DNA of 35,280 bases from Fusobacteriaceae bacterium (GTDB lineage: Bacteria > Fusobacteriota > Fusobacteriia > Fusobacteriales > Fusobacteriaceae): NCBI GenBank assembly GCA_031272945.1, contig JAISST010000091.1, forward strand, positions 1-35,280, written 5' to 3'. A program made the translations under genes and the position numbers. Numbering within the stretch: position 1 is the stretch's first letter; the number at the start of each line of letters is the position of its first letter. Positions 1 to 9,315 of the stretch are shown here, piece after piece. A model generated the notes under the pieces. It was not told the origin of the DNA. It saw only the letters and a list, made by a program, of their open reading frames with translations, and searched no databases.

Positions 1-684
1 GTACGCTTCTTCTATACCGCCCAAATCTCGGCGGAATCTGTCTTTGTCAAGCTTCTTCCCGGTGTTCTTATCCCAGAGCCGACAGGTATCCGGCGTGATC
101 TCATCGGCCAGGAGAATCTCCCCCTTGGCGTTTTTGCCGAACTCGATCTTGAAATCCACGAGGACGATACCGCTTTTGTCAAAGGCCACCTTCAGCAACT
201 CGTTGATCTGGGCCGTGGTCTTGTAGATGAAGTCCAGTTCTTCATAGGTCGCCAATCCCAGCGCCACCGCGTGATGATCGTTGATCAGGGGGTCGCCCAG
301 GGCGTCATTTTTGTAACAGATTTCAAAGATGATGTTGGGCGGGATCGTTCCTTCCTCAATGCCGACGCGCTTGGCCATGGAACCCGCGATGATATTGCGG
401 ACGATGACTTCCAGCGGGAAAATTTTCACTTTCTGGCACAATTGGTCCCGTTGGTCCAGCTTCTTGACAAAATGGGTCTTGACGCCGTTTTTTTCCAGCA
501 TTTCAAAGAGAACGGCCGTAATGGTGTTGTTCATGACGCCCTTGTCTTTGATCGTGCCCTTCTTGGCGCCGTTTCCCGCCGTGGCGTCGTCTTTGTAATG
601 AATGACGACATAATTGTCGTCGGTTGTACTGTATACCTGCTTTGCTTTGCCTTCATAGATAAAGTCTTTTTTTACGGGTTCCAT
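1..684 (-). CDS. purC: Phosphoribosylaminoimidazole-succinocarboxamide synthase (SAICAR synthetase), 3' end cut by the window
   Basis: Cytoplasmic purine-pathway enzyme that joins aspartate to CAIR using ATP to give SAICAR. Reading the minus strand from the ATG at 684 gives 228 open codons with no stop before the window edge. The family is about 235-240 residues, so only a few C-terminal codons are missing. Both family signatures are present near the C-terminal end: LVDFKIEFG and [11 protein letters not shown]. The start [18 protein letters not shown] is typical, and GGAGAG lies just upstream as ribosome binding site. It follows purE by 29 bp in the same direction, so it belongs to the fhs-purL-purE-purC operon, which probably continues beyond the window. 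Confidence 0.96.
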   Translation of the reverse strand, partial: MEPVKKDFIYEGKAKQVYSTTDDNYVVIHYKDDATAGNGAKKGTIKDKGVMNNTITAVLFEMLEKNGVKTHFVKKLDQRDQLCQKVKIFPLEVIVRNIIAGSMAKRVGIEEGTIPPNIIFEICYKNDALGDPLINDHHAVALGLATYEELDFIYKTTAQINELLKVAFDKSGIVLVDFKIEFGKNAKGEILLADEITPDTCRLWDKNTGKKLDKDRFRRDLGGIEEAY

Positions 685-713
685 GATATTCTCTCCTTAA
701 ACCAAAGGTTCGT

Positions 714-1193
714 TTACAAATCCACGCTTTCGTTCTCTTTGATAAATTTTTCTTTCATTTCCTTCCGATAGTCCAGCAATTTTGTTTTGATTTCGGGATA
801 TTTCAGCGCCAGGATCTCCACGGCAAGCATGCCGGCGTTGTAGGCGTTATTGACGCCCACCGTGGCCACCGGGATGGATTTGGGCATCTGCACGATGGAA
901 AAGAGCGCGTCCATTCCTTCCAGAGCGGCGTTGAGCGGTACGCCGATGACCGGCAAAAGCGTCTTTGAAGCGATGACGCCGGGTAAATGGGCGGCCAGTC
1001 CCGCGCCCGCGATGATGACCTCACAGCCTTCCTCTTCAAGGCTTTTGAGCGTTTCTTCCAGTTTTTCCGGGACCCGGTGGGCCGAAAGGATAAAGGCTTT
1101 GTACGGGACGCCGAATTCCTTGAGGCATTGGGCGGCCCCCTTCATTTTGTCCGTGTCGGATTTGCTTCCGAACAGGATGGCGACATTGGTCAT
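714..1193 (-). CDS. purE: N5-carboxyaminoimidazole ribonucleotide mutase, class I PurE
   Basis: Converts N5-CAIR to CAIR, the step before PurC; a cytoplasmic oligomer in the family. The 159-residue length is normal. Visible motifs are the N-terminal GSKSD (residues 9-13, phosphate binding), SAHR (37-40, with the class I His and Arg) and GAGLAAHLPG (about 63-72). The class I SAHR motif implies an N5-CAIR mutase, which needs a PurK partner; no purK is in this window. A small oddity is MPKSIPVATV, where the usual glycine after MPxG is serine. It lies 29 bp after purL and 29 bp before purC, clearly co-transcribed. Confidence 0.96.
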   Translation of the reverse strand: MTNVAILFGSKSDTDKMKGAAQCLKEFGVPYKAFILSAHRVPEKLEETLKSLEEEGCEVIIAGAGLAAHLPGVIASKTLLPVIGVPLNAALEGMDALFSIVQMPKSIPVATVGVNNAYNAGMLAVEILALKYPEIKTKLLDYRKEMKEKFIKENESVDL

Positions 1194-1222
1194 AATTCCT
1201 CCCAGCGGCGGTCAAAAGACCC

Positions 1223-4200
1223 CTACAAGAAATATTTGATTCCGTTTTGGAAAATATTGAAATCTTTATTGCCTTCAATGTTTTTAAAAACATTTTCTTC
1301 CCAGCGCTCGTTGTGGCCCATTTTGCCGTAAACGCGACCGTCGGGGGACAGGATTCCCTCGATGCCCTGCTCCGAGCCGTTGGGGTTGTAGCGATATTCC
1401 GTCGTGATATTCCCCGAAAGGTCCACATAGCGCGTTGCGATCTGACCGTTTTTCATCAGTTCCTCGATGACCTCGGGGCTTGCGTAAAATCTCCCCTCTC
1501 CGTGGGAAATGGGGACCGTGAACTCCGCGCCCGGCTCAATTCCTTGAAGCCAGGGAGAATTGGCCGAAACGACTTTGAGTCGTACCATCTGGCATACGTG
1601 CCGGCCGATTTTGTTGAAGGTCACGGTGGGCGAGGCGGGCGTCAGGCCGCCGATGTCTCCGTAAGGAAGGAGGCCTGATTTGATCAGCGCCTGGAAACCG
1701 TTGCAAATGCCTAAAATCAGTCCGTCCCGCCTCAGGAGATCCCGGACGGCGGCGGCCACTTTTTCATTGGTCAGGACCGTCGCGATGAATTTTCCGGAAC
1801 CGTCGGGCTCATCCCCCGCCGAGAATCCTCCCGGGACCATAAAGATCTGGGAATTGGCCAGGGCCTTTACGAAGCCTTCGATGGATTCGTCAATATGCCG
1901 CTGGGTCAGGTTCCGGAAAACGAAAATTTCCGATTCCCCGCCGTAGCGGTCAAATTTCCGGGCCGAATCGTACTCGCTGTTCGTCCCGGGAAAAGCCCCG
2001 ATCAAGACATGGGGTTTCGCCGCTTTATGTTTGCAGAGGAAAATCTTTTTTTCGGGATAGAGAACGACAGGGCGGACATCGGCTTTTTCTTCCGTTTTAT
2101 AAGGAAAGACCGGATGCAGCTTCGCAAGCCACAAAGCCTCTCCCCGCTCCAGGGAAATCATCTCGTCTCCGGCGAGGATCACATATTGCCCGATGGTCTC
2201 CCCCAAGAGCCGCGCATGGTCTTCCGGGAGAGGGACCGCCGCTTCCACGACGACGGAACCGTAGCTTCGCCCGAAGAAATCGGCGTCGGAATCGGTGACC
2301 CGGACCCCGATCCGGTTGCCGAAGGCCATTTTGGACAGCGCTTCCGCGACGCCGCCGGATTTGACAGCCATGGCCGAGAGGATTTTTCCGTTTCCGATAT
2401 TTTCATAGAGGAAACGAAAGTTCTTTATGAGCGACTCATAATCGGGCGATTTGTCTTCTTTTGCCCTGTGTTCGATCACATAAATCCGGTGTCCCGCCCC
2501 CTTGAATTCGGGTGAGATCACGTTGCGCGCGTCGCAGGTCGTGACCGCAAAGGAAATCAGCGTCGGCGGCACATGGAGATCGTTGAAGGTCCCGCTCATG
2601 GAATCTTTTCCGCCGATGGCGGGAACGCCCAAAGCCTTCTGGGCCTCGATGGCTCCCAAGAGAGCCGCAACGGGCTTTCCCCAGTTGACGGGATCCGTTC
2701 CCATTTTCCGGAAATATTCCTGAAAGGACAGCCGTACGTTGCGGGTATCGCAACCGGCGGCGGCAAGTTTTGCCAAACTTTCCACGACGGCGTAAGCCGC
2801 CCCGTGGCAGGGGGACCAAGAGCTGATTTCCGGGTTGTACCCCCAGGAGATGGCGCTGGCCGTATGGGTGTCGCCCGCCAATACCGGCAGTTTTTGAATG
2901 CTGAGGTCCGTTGGCGTCAGCTGATATTTTCCGCCAAAAGGCATAAAGACGCTGCTTGCGCCTATTGTGCTGTCGAAGATGTCCATGAGTCCTTTTTGCG
3001 AGGCGACGTTGAGGTCCTGCAGCAAGGCGTACCAGCGCTCCGAGAGGGATTCTCCGGGGCGCCCCGGGGGATGGAAGATCTCTTCCCCCGAAGAGACCGG
3101 GGCTTTTAGGACAACGGCTGTCTTTTGCCGGACGCCGTTGGTATCGAGAAAAGCCCGGGCGATATCGACGATGAGCCGCCCCTTGTGGCTCATCCGGAGT
3201 CGAGGGGTCTCCGTTACGACGGCGACCGGGGTCGCCTCAAGGTTTTCCGCGTCCGCTTTCCCTATGAAGACGTCGACGTCCTCCTTGGATACGAGGACGG
3301 CCATGCGCTCCTGGGATTCGGAAATGGCGAGCTCCGTTCCCGAGAGGCCGCTGTATTTGACGGGGACGACGTCGAGGGTGATGTCCAGGCCGTCGGCCAG
3401 TTCCCCGATGGCGACGGATACGCCGCCCGCCCCGAAATCATTGCATTTTTTGATGAGTTTTGTAACAGCGGGATTTCGGAAGAGCCGTTGGATCTTCCGT
3501 TCTTCGGGGGCGTTCCCCTTTTGGACTTCCGCGCCGCAGAGGGCCAGCGAATCGCCGGTGTGCTCTTTGGAAGAGCCCGTCGCGCCGCCGCAGCCGTCCC
3601 GGCCGGTTTTTCCGCCCAAGAGGATCACGACGTCGCCGGGGACGGGTTTTTCCCTTCTGACCCAGGACGCCGGCGCGGCGCCTACCACAGCCCCCACTTC
3701 GAGGCGCTTGGCCTTGTAGCCCTCGTGATAGATTTCCGTCACATGACAGGTCGTGAGTCCGATCTGGTTGCCGTAGGCCGAATAACCCGCAGCGGCCCCC
3801 GTGGTGATCTTGCGCTGGGGGAGTTTGCCCGGTAGCGTATCTTCTAATTTTTCAAGAGGATTGCCCGAGCCCGTGACCCGGATGGCCTGATAGACATAGG
3901 CCCTCCCGGAGAGCGGATCCCGGATCGCGCCGCCGAGACAGGTGGACGCGCCGCCGTAGGGCTCGATCTCCGTGGGGTGATTGTGGGTTTCGTTCTTGAA
4001 CATCAAAAGCCAGGGCTCGGTTTTGCCGTCGACGTCCACGTCCACATAGACCGAGCAGGCGTTGACCTCGTCGGAAAGCTCCAGATCCGGCAGAAGTCCG
4101 GCTTTGCGCATTTCCTTTGCCGGAAGGGTCGCCAAGTCCATGAGACAGACGGCCTTGTCGGCTTCCATTTCCCCGTATACGGTTTTTCTGCTCTGTAAAT

Positions 4201-4954
4201 AGCGATCCCAGCAGGCTTGCAGCGTCTCGCCGAATTTCCCCGCCGGAAAGACGATGTCTTCAATCTCCGTCAAAAATGTCGTGTGCCGGCAATGGTCGGA
4301 CCAGTAGGTATCGAGGACCCGGATTTCCGTCTCCGTGGGGTCCCGTTTTTCTTCGTTTCGAAAATAATTTTGCACAAAGGCCAGGTCCTCTTCGCTCATG
4401 GCCAGGGCCCAATCTTCCCGCATGGCTTTGAGGGCCGCGGGTTCCATGGCGACAAAGCCCGTGACCGTCGCAACCGGCGGGGCGCTTTCCCCTTGGGCGA
4501 CGGCAATGGTCGTCAGATCCTTTTCCCGGGTCTCTATGGGATTGATGTACCAGCGTTTCACGCGTTCCAGATCCCGGTCGGAAATTTCCCCTGCGAGGAT
4601 GATCAGTTTCCCGCTGGTGACCGTGACGCCCTGATTTTTCTCCGAAAGCAGGTTCAGGCACTGCATGGCGGAATCGGCCCGCTGGTCAAACTGCCCCGGG
4701 ATGAATTCCACCGCGAAGGCCTTGTTTTCCCCTATGGCGGGATCCCGCAGGATGTCGTCGGTCACGATCTCCCCGAAAATTCCCTTGCAGGCGGCATCCA
4801 TTTCCGCCCGGCCGATCCCGAAGACGTCGTAGATGTTCAAGATCCGCAAATCCGTCAGCTTGTTGAGATTGAGGCTCTCCCGGAGCTGGGCCGCGAGACG
4901 TTTGGCCTCAAGGTCAAAGCCCGGTTTTTTTTCCACATAGATTCGGCTATCCAC
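1223..4954 (-). CDS. purL: Phosphoribosylformylglycinamidine synthase, large single-chain form
   Basis: Converts FGAR to FGAM with ATP and glutamine. At 1243 residues it is the fused form, not the separate PurS/PurQ/PurL set of Bacillus. Visible landmarks are YWSDHCRHTTF (217-227), the ATP/substrate motif around NETHNHPTEIEPYGG (321-335), a second synthase-like half, and a C-terminal class I glutamine amidotransferase with nucleophile Cys1084 in GICNGFQ, ISHGEGRF (His1151) and a terminal MGHNERWE containing the His/Glu pair. The start is GTG at 4954 with GGGGAG just upstream; no better in-frame start is seen. It lies 24 bp downstream of fhs and 29 bp upstream of purE, so all are one operon. 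This enzyme type is known from Gammaproteobacteria, some Clostridia and Fusobacteria. Confidence 0.97.
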   Translation of the reverse strand: MDSRIYVEKKPGFDLEAKRLAAQLRESLNLNKLTDLRILNIYDVFGIGRAEMDAACKGIFGEIVTDDILRDPAIGENKAFAVEFIPGQFDQRADSAMQCLNLLSEKNQGVTVTSGKLIILAGEISDRDLERVKRWYINPIETREKDLTTIAVAQGESAPPVATVTGFVAMEPAALKAMREDWALAMSEEDLAFVQNYFRNEEKRDPTETEIRVLDTYWSDHCRHTTFLTEIEDIVFPAGKFGETLQACWDRYLQSRKTVYGEMEADKAVCLMDLATLPAKEMRKAGLLPDLELSDEVNACSVYVDVDVDGKTEPWLLMFKNETHNHPTEIEPYGGASTCLGGAIRDPLSGRAYVYQAIRVTGSGNPLEKLEDTLPGKLPQRKITTGAAAGYSAYGNQIGLTTCHVTEIYHEGYKAKRLEVGAVVGAAPASWVRREKPVPGDVVILLGGKTGRDGCGGATGSSKEHTGDSLALCGAEVQKGNAPEERKIQRLFRNPAVTKLIKKCNDFGAGGVSVAIGELADGLDITLDVVPVKYSGLSGTELAISESQERMAVLVSKEDVDVFIGKADAENLEATPVAVVTETPRLRMSHKGRLIVDIARAFLDTNGVRQKTAVVLKAPVSSGEEIFHPPGRPGESLSERWYALLQDLNVASQKGLMDIFDSTIGASSVFMPFGGKYQLTPTDLSIQKLPVLAGDTHTASAISWGYNPEISSWSPCHGAAYAVVESLAKLAAAGCDTRNVRLSFQEYFRKMGTDPVNWGKPVAALLGAIEAQKALGVPAIGGKDSMSGTFNDLHVPPTLISFAVTTCDARNVISPEFKGAGHRIYVIEHRAKEDKSPDYESLIKNFRFLYENIGNGKILSAMAVKSGGVAEALSKMAFGNRIGVRVTDSDADFFGRSYGSVVVEAAVPLPEDHARLLGETIGQYVILAGDEMISLERGEALWLAKLHPVFPYKTEEKADVRPVVLYPEKKIFLCKHKAAKPHVLIGAFPGTNSEYDSARKFDRYGGESEIFVFRNLTQRHIDESIEGFVKALANSQIFMVPGGFSAGDEPDGSGKFIATVLTNEKVAAAVRDLLRRDGLILGICNGFQALIKSGLLPYGDIGGLTPASPTVTFNKIGRHVCQMVRLKVVSANSPWLQGIEPGAEFTVPISHGEGRFYASPEVIEELMKNGQIATRYVDLSGNITTEYRYNPNGSEQGIEGILSPDGRVYGKMGHNERWEENVFKNIEGNKDFNIFQNGIKYFL

Positions 4955-4978
4955 CGTATTCTCCCCCTTTCCGATCTC

Positions 4979-6643
4979 TTAAAAGAGACCGGAGATGACG
5001 CCGTTTTCGTCGATGTCGATCTGTTCCGCAGCCGGTTTTTTCGGCAGCCCCGGCATATCAATGATGTCCCCGGCCATGGCCACGATGAAGCCCGCCCCCG
5101 AGGCGATACGAAGCTCGTTGATGGTCACTGTGAAATTCCGTGGTCTGCCGAGGAGGGCGGCGTTATCCGAAAGGGACTTCTGGGTCTTGGACACGCAGAC
5201 CGGATAGTTGCCGTAGCCCAATTCGTCGATGGTTTTGAGCATTCTTTTGGCGGCCGGGGAAAATTCCACGCCGTCGGCGCCATAGATCTCCGTGGCGATC
5301 CGGACAATCTTGTCCTTGACCGGCAGATCGAGGGGATAAAGCGGCGCGTAATGATCTGTCCCCGCTTCGATGGCCTTAAGGACTTCCTTCGCCAGAGCAA
5401 GGCCCCCTTCGCCGCCCTTTTCCCAGACTTCGGTCAAAGCTACGGGGACGCCCAATTTCGCACAGAAATCTTCTATAAATTTTGTTTCTTTTTCCGTATC
5501 CGTCACAAAGCGGTTAATGGCGACTACGACCGGCAGGCCGTATTTTTTCATGTTTTCCACATGTTTTTCGAGGTTTTCGCTGCCTTTGGTCAGGGCCTCC
5601 AGGTTTTCCACATGGAGTTCCTTTGCCCCCCCGTGATGCTTCAGGGCCCGCACCGTGGCCACGAGGACGATGCAGTTGGGCGTAAAGCCCGCTTTCCGGC
5701 ACTTGATATCGAGGAATTTTTCCGCGCCCAGATCCGCGGCAAATCCCGCTTCCGTCACCGCGTAGTCCGAGGTTTTCAGCGCCAGCTTCGTGGCCAGAAT
5801 GGAGTTGCAGCCGTGGGCGATGTTGGCAAAGGGCCCGCCGTGAATAAAGGCGGGGGTGTTTTCCAGCGTCTGGACGAGATTGGGCTTGACGGCTTCTTTC
5901 ATCAGGGCCGCCGCCGCCCCTTCGATGTGGAGATCGCCTACTTTGAGGGCCTTGCCGTCCCGGGAGTAACCGAAGATGATGTTTTTGATCATTTCTTTGA
6001 GGTTGGCCAGGGAATCAGCCAGGCAGAGGACCGCCATGATCTCGGAGGCCACGGTGATCTGGAAGCTGGACTCCCGGGGAACGCCGTTGGCTTTTCCGCC
6101 GAGACCGATCACGACGTCCCGGAGCGCCCGGTCGTTCATGTCGACGACCCGCTTCCAGGTGATTTTCGTCACGTCGATATCGAGGGCGTTGCCCGAGGCG
6201 ATGTGGTTGTCGATACAGGCCGCGATCAGGTTGTGGGTGACGCCGATGGCGTGCAAGTCTCCGGTAAAATGGAGGTTGATATCCTCCATGGGGACGACCT
6301 GGGCGTAGCCGCCGCCGGTGGCGCCGCCTTTTATACCGAATACGGGGCCCAGGGAGGGTTCGCGCAGGGCCGCCGCGGAGCGTTTGCCCAATTTGTTCAG
6401 GGCCTGGGAGAGACCCACGGTCACCGTGGATTTCCCTTCTCCGGCGGGCGTCGGCGTGATGGCAGTCACAAGGATCAGTTTCCCGTCTTTTTTGTCTTTT
6501 AATTTTCTCAATACGTCGAGACTGACTTTGGCTTTGTATTTGCCGTACTGTTCGATGTCATCGGGAGAGATCCCGATCTTTTTGGCGATTTCGGCCACTT
6601 CCGTCAGTTTGCATTCCTGGGCGATTTGGATATCCGTTTTCAT
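4979..6643 (-). CDS. fhs: Formate--tetrahydrofolate ligase
   Basis: Makes 10-formyl-THF from formate, THF and ATP, the one-carbon donor for the two formyl-transfer steps of purine synthesis. The ATG at 6643 with an upstream GGAGGAAAC site gives 554 residues, the normal family length; a 42-codon in-frame extension exists but runs through the leader hairpin and has no ribosome binding site. The P-loop-like TPAGEGKST is at 65-73 and the second family signature, VPMEDINLHFTGD, starts at 117. Being first in an operon with purL-purE-purC fits one-carbon supply for purines. Control is probably by the leader upstream (see the hairpin at 6668-6715). Confidence 0.97.
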   Translation of the reverse strand: MKTDIQIAQECKLTEVAEIAKKIGISPDDIEQYGKYKAKVSLDVLRKLKDKKDGKLILVTAITPTPAGEGKSTVTVGLSQALNKLGKRSAAALREPSLGPVFGIKGGATGGGYAQVVPMEDINLHFTGDLHAIGVTHNLIAACIDNHIASGNALDIDVTKITWKRVVDMNDRALRDVVIGLGGKANGVPRESSFQITVASEIMAVLCLADSLANLKEMIKNIIFGYSRDGKALKVGDLHIEGAAAALMKEAVKPNLVQTLENTPAFIHGGPFANIAHGCNSILATKLALKTSDYAVTEAGFAADLGAEKFLDIKCRKAGFTPNCIVLVATVRALKHHGGAKELHVENLEALTKGSENLEKHVENMKKYGLPVVVAINRFVTDTEKETKFIEDFCAKLGVPVALTEVWEKGGEGGLALAKEVLKAIEAGTDHYAPLYPLDLPVKDKIVRIATEIYGADGVEFSPAAKRMLKTIDELGYGNYPVCVSKTQKSLSDNAALLGRPRNFTVTINELRIASGAGFIVAMAGDIIDMPGLPKKPAAEQIDIDENGVISGLF

Positions 6644-6667
6644 GTTTCCTCCGTTGCGTGTAGAATT

Positions 6668-6715
6668 AAAAAGGTCTAAGCTGAACTTCATCCTGCAAAG
6701 TGTACACTTAGACCT
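6668..6715 (-). terminator. Terminator-like hairpin in the fhs leader (candidate attenuator)
   Basis: On the minus strand AGGTCTAAG (6715-6707) pairs perfectly with CTTAGACCT (6680-6672), and a run of five T follows (6672-6668). The 26-nt loop has a further ACTT/AAGT pairing. It sits between the fhs promoter and the fhs ribosome binding site, 24 nt before the ATG, where a terminator only makes sense if conditional. An earlier hairpin in the same leader pairs ACAAG with CTTGT (about 6759 to 6734). No known riboswitch consensus could be recognised by eye. Confidence 0.6.
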
Positions 6716-6887
6716 CATGTTTTTGATTGAACCGGTACAAGTTCTCCTTTTTCTTGTTCCCGTAGGCACAGGCTATCTTATTGTCATAGACAGGAATGTT
6801 AAAAAACACGTCAACCCTCCGGGGAAACAGTTCAAAACGTTCGATATTCATGATCACATTCTTGAGAAAAAGGACTTTGATACAACA

Positions 6888-6916
6888 ACAGTAACATAAA
6901 TCGCGGGATTTGTCAA
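6888..6916 (-). promoter_or_regulatory. Probable sigma-70 promoter of the fhs-pur operon
   Basis: TTGACA (6916-6911), a 17-bp spacer, then TACTGT (6893-6888) preceded by TGT as an extended -10. The -10 hexamer is weak. Use of this promoter implies a 5' leader of roughly 240 nt before fhs. Confidence 0.5.
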
Positions 6917-6975
6917 TGAAAAATAATTTGTGCGCGCAAAGCGGCATAAAGCTGTGATTGGGTGTTTTTCCACCC

Positions 6976-7004
6976 TTTACACGAAACGCTTTTTCTTGTA
7001 TAAT
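6976..7004 (+). promoter_or_regulatory. Promoter of tex
   Basis: TTTACA (6976-6981), 17-bp spacer, TATAAT (6999-7004). It is divergent from the fhs promoter and leaves an untranslated leader of about 80 nt before the tex ATG. Confidence 0.75.
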
Positions 7005-7092
7005 GTAAAATGTAAAAAGAATGAAGCGAACACGGAGGGGCAGCCGCTTCGTGTTCGTCCTCTACAATTTCACCGAAAAAGGAGTAAAACCC

Positions 7093-9249
7093 ATGACCAT
7101 CCCCGCAAAACTTTCCAAAGAATTCAACCTGCCCCGGGCTCTGACGGAAGCCGTCATCGCCCTGATCGAAGAGGGCAATACGATCCCTTTTATCGCCCGT
7201 TACCGTAAAGAGGCGACCGGCGGCATGGACGACGTGTCGCTGCGGGCCTTTGACGAAAGGCTTTCGTACCTGAAGGGCCTCGAAGCCCGCAAAGAGGAAG
7301 TAATCCGCCTCATAGAAGAGCAGGGCAAGCTGACGGAAGCGCTCCGGGCCGATATCGAAAGCGCGGAAATCCTGCAGCGCGTCGAGGATTTGTACAAGCC
7401 CTTCAAAAAAAAGCGGGCCACCCGGGCCTCCAAGGCCAGGGACGCGGGACTCGAGCCTCTGGCCGCCCTGATTTTGGAACAAAAGCTGACTACGGGAGAT
7501 CCCTTGGAATCGGCCGCCCCCTATGTCCAGGCCGAAAGCCCTTACGATACGCCGGAAGCGGCTCTGGGCGGGGCCTGCGACATCATCGCCGAGCGGATCG
7601 CCGACGATCCGGAACTTACGGGAACCTTAAGGGATATGACGCGAAAATTAGGGATCATTTCCTCGGAAGCGGTCAATCCCGACGAAAAGACCGTCTATGA
7701 GATGTATTACAATTTTACGGAGCCCGCGGCGAAAATTCTCAATCACCGGATTTTAGCCGTCAACCGCGGCGAGAAGGAGGAAAAGCTCAAGGTGAAACTC
7801 TTGGTGGAGCAGGATAAACTGACGGACTACGTGGAACGCCGGATTATCCAAAGACCTTCCCTGTTCACGGAGCTTCTCAAAAGCACAATCATCGATAGTT
7901 ACAAGCGCCTCATGGCCCCGTCCCTTGAACGGGACATCCGCAACGAACTCACGGAGCGGGCGGAAAAAGACGCCATTGAAGTCTTCGCGAAAAATACGGA
8001 AAATCTTCTGAACACGCCTCCGGTCAAAGGGGCCCGGGTCATCGCCATAGACCCCGGCTATCGTACGGGCTGCAAGGTGGCGGTTCTCTCGGAAACCGGA
8101 AAACTCCTGGATTATACGACCATTTACCCCACGGCCCCCAGAAATGATGTGGCCGGTACGGAGCGGACGCTGCAAAAACTGGCGGAAAAATATCAGATCA
8201 ACGTCATCGTCATCGGAAACGGCACGGCTTCCCGGGAGACCGAGGAAGCGGTCGCCGGGTGGATCAAGAAAAGCGGACTTTCCGTAAAGAGCACCATTGT
8301 CAACGAAGCGGGGGCCTCGGTCTATTCCGCCTCAAAACTGGCCTCGGCCGAATATCCGGACCTGGACGTGACGACCCGGGGCGCCATGAGTCTCGGGCGG
8401 CGCCTGCAGGACCCGCTGGCGGAACTGGTGAAAATCCCTCCCAAGAGCATCGGCGTGGGGCAATACCAACATGATATCAACCAATCGGCCTTGGAAAAAT
8501 CCCTGACCGGCGTCGTGGAAAACGTCGTGAACCGCGTGGGCGTCGATCTCAATACGGCAAGCGCCAGCCTTTTGGGCTATGTGTCGGGGATCAACGCGGC
8601 GGTGGCGGGGAATATCGTCTCTTATAGAGAGGAAAACGGGAGCTTTACCGACAGGAAACAATTGAAAAAGGTCCCCAAATTGGGAGAGAAGGCCTTTAAG
8701 CAATGCGCGGGGTTCCTCCGGATCCGGGGCGCGAAAAATCCTCTGGACGGGACCGCGGTCCATCCCGAAAGTTACGCGGCCGCCGCGGAAATCCTCAAAA
8801 GAGCGGGCGTTTCCCATAAAGAACTCGCCACCGGCGGCGTGGCAGATATCGAAAAGCGTGTCGGTGACGCGAAAAAACTGGCGGAGGAATTGGGCGTGGG
8901 CCTGCCGACGCTGCGGGACATCCTGGCGGAAATCAAAAAACCCGGACGGGATCCCCGGGAGGACGCGCCTCCTGTGATATTCAACCGGGCGGTCCGGGCC
9001 ATAGAGGATCTGACCGTAGGGATGCAGCTGAGCGGAACGGTACGAAACGTCGTCGATTTCGGAGCTTTTGTGGATATCGGCGTTAAGCAGGACGGCCTTG
9101 TCCATATTTCCAGGATGAGCGATCGCTTTATCCGTCACCCCTCGGAAGTCGCCGCCGTAGGCGACACCGTTACGGTCTGGGTTACGGCCGTCGACAAGGA
9201 AAAAGGGAAAATCGGACTCAGTATGGTCCGGGAAAAGAACGGTTTTTGA
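7093..9249 (+). CDS. tex: Tex family RNA-binding transcription accessory protein
   Basis: Tex proteins are cytoplasmic nucleic-acid-binding proteins, related to eukaryotic Spt6, linked to transcription and stress tolerance. The ATG at 7093 (MTIPAKLSKEFNL) has GGAG at 7081 and gives 718 residues, within the family range; the open frame extends 24 codons upstream without a ribosome binding site. In order: helical Tex N-terminal region, YqgF/RNase H-like fold starting near residue 316 (VIAIDPGYRTGCKVAVL), helix-hairpin-helix repeats around 480-555, and an S1 RNA-binding domain at about 643-715 (GTVRNVVDFGAFVDIGVKQD). It is a single gene behind its own promoter; the next gene has a separate promoter. 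No obvious defect. Confidence 0.95.
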   Translation: MTIPAKLSKEFNLPRALTEAVIALIEEGNTIPFIARYRKEATGGMDDVSLRAFDERLSYLKGLEARKEEVIRLIEEQGKLTEALRADIESAEILQRVEDLYKPFKKKRATRASKARDAGLEPLAALILEQKLTTGDPLESAAPYVQAESPYDTPEAALGGACDIIAERIADDPELTGTLRDMTRKLGIISSEAVNPDEKTVYEMYYNFTEPAAKILNHRILAVNRGEKEEKLKVKLLVEQDKLTDYVERRIIQRPSLFTELLKSTIIDSYKRLMAPSLERDIRNELTERAEKDAIEVFAKNTENLLNTPPVKGARVIAIDPGYRTGCKVAVLSETGKLLDYTTIYPTAPRNDVAGTERTLQKLAEKYQINVIVIGNGTASRETEEAVAGWIKKSGLSVKSTIVNEAGASVYSASKLASAEYPDLDVTTRGAMSLGRRLQDPLAELVKIPPKSIGVGQYQHDINQSALEKSLTGVVENVVNRVGVDLNTASASLLGYVSGINAAVAGNIVSYREENGSFTDRKQLKKVPKLGEKAFKQCAGFLRIRGAKNPLDGTAVHPESYAAAAEILKRAGVSHKELATGGVADIEKRVGDAKKLAEELGVGLPTLRDILAEIKKPGRDPREDAPPVIFNRAVRAIEDLTVGMQLSGTVRNVVDFGAFVDIGVKQDGLVHISRMSDRFIRHPSEVAAVGDTVTVWVTAVDKEKGKIGLSMVREKNGF

Positions 9250-9257
9250 AATAATAC

Positions 9258-9287
9258 TTGATTTCTTTCGGGTATTCGGGTTATAAT
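9258..9287 (+). promoter_or_regulatory. Promoter of the ornithine-cyclodeaminase-family gene
   Basis: TTGATT (9258-9263), 18-bp spacer, TATAAT (9282-9287). The -10 overlaps the upstream in-frame ATG at 9286, which rules that ATG out as the start codon. Confidence 0.7.
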
Positions 9288-9315
9288 GAACCATACCAAG
9301 AACGACGGAGGCGCC

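Noticed and set aside
4217-6502. A 761-codon open frame on the plus strand opposite fhs and purL
   Set aside because: Mirror of GC-rich third-codon positions of fhs/purL, which are certain by motif; the product is Phe/His/Gly/Asp-rich with no recognisable domain and spans two genes.
6760-6860. Purine-riboswitch-like words (GTTTCCCC, CTGTCTATG) in the fhs leader
   Set aside because: Key positions differ from the consensus (GTC instead of GAC), the would-be P3 loop is too long and the L2-L3 kissing sequences are missing.
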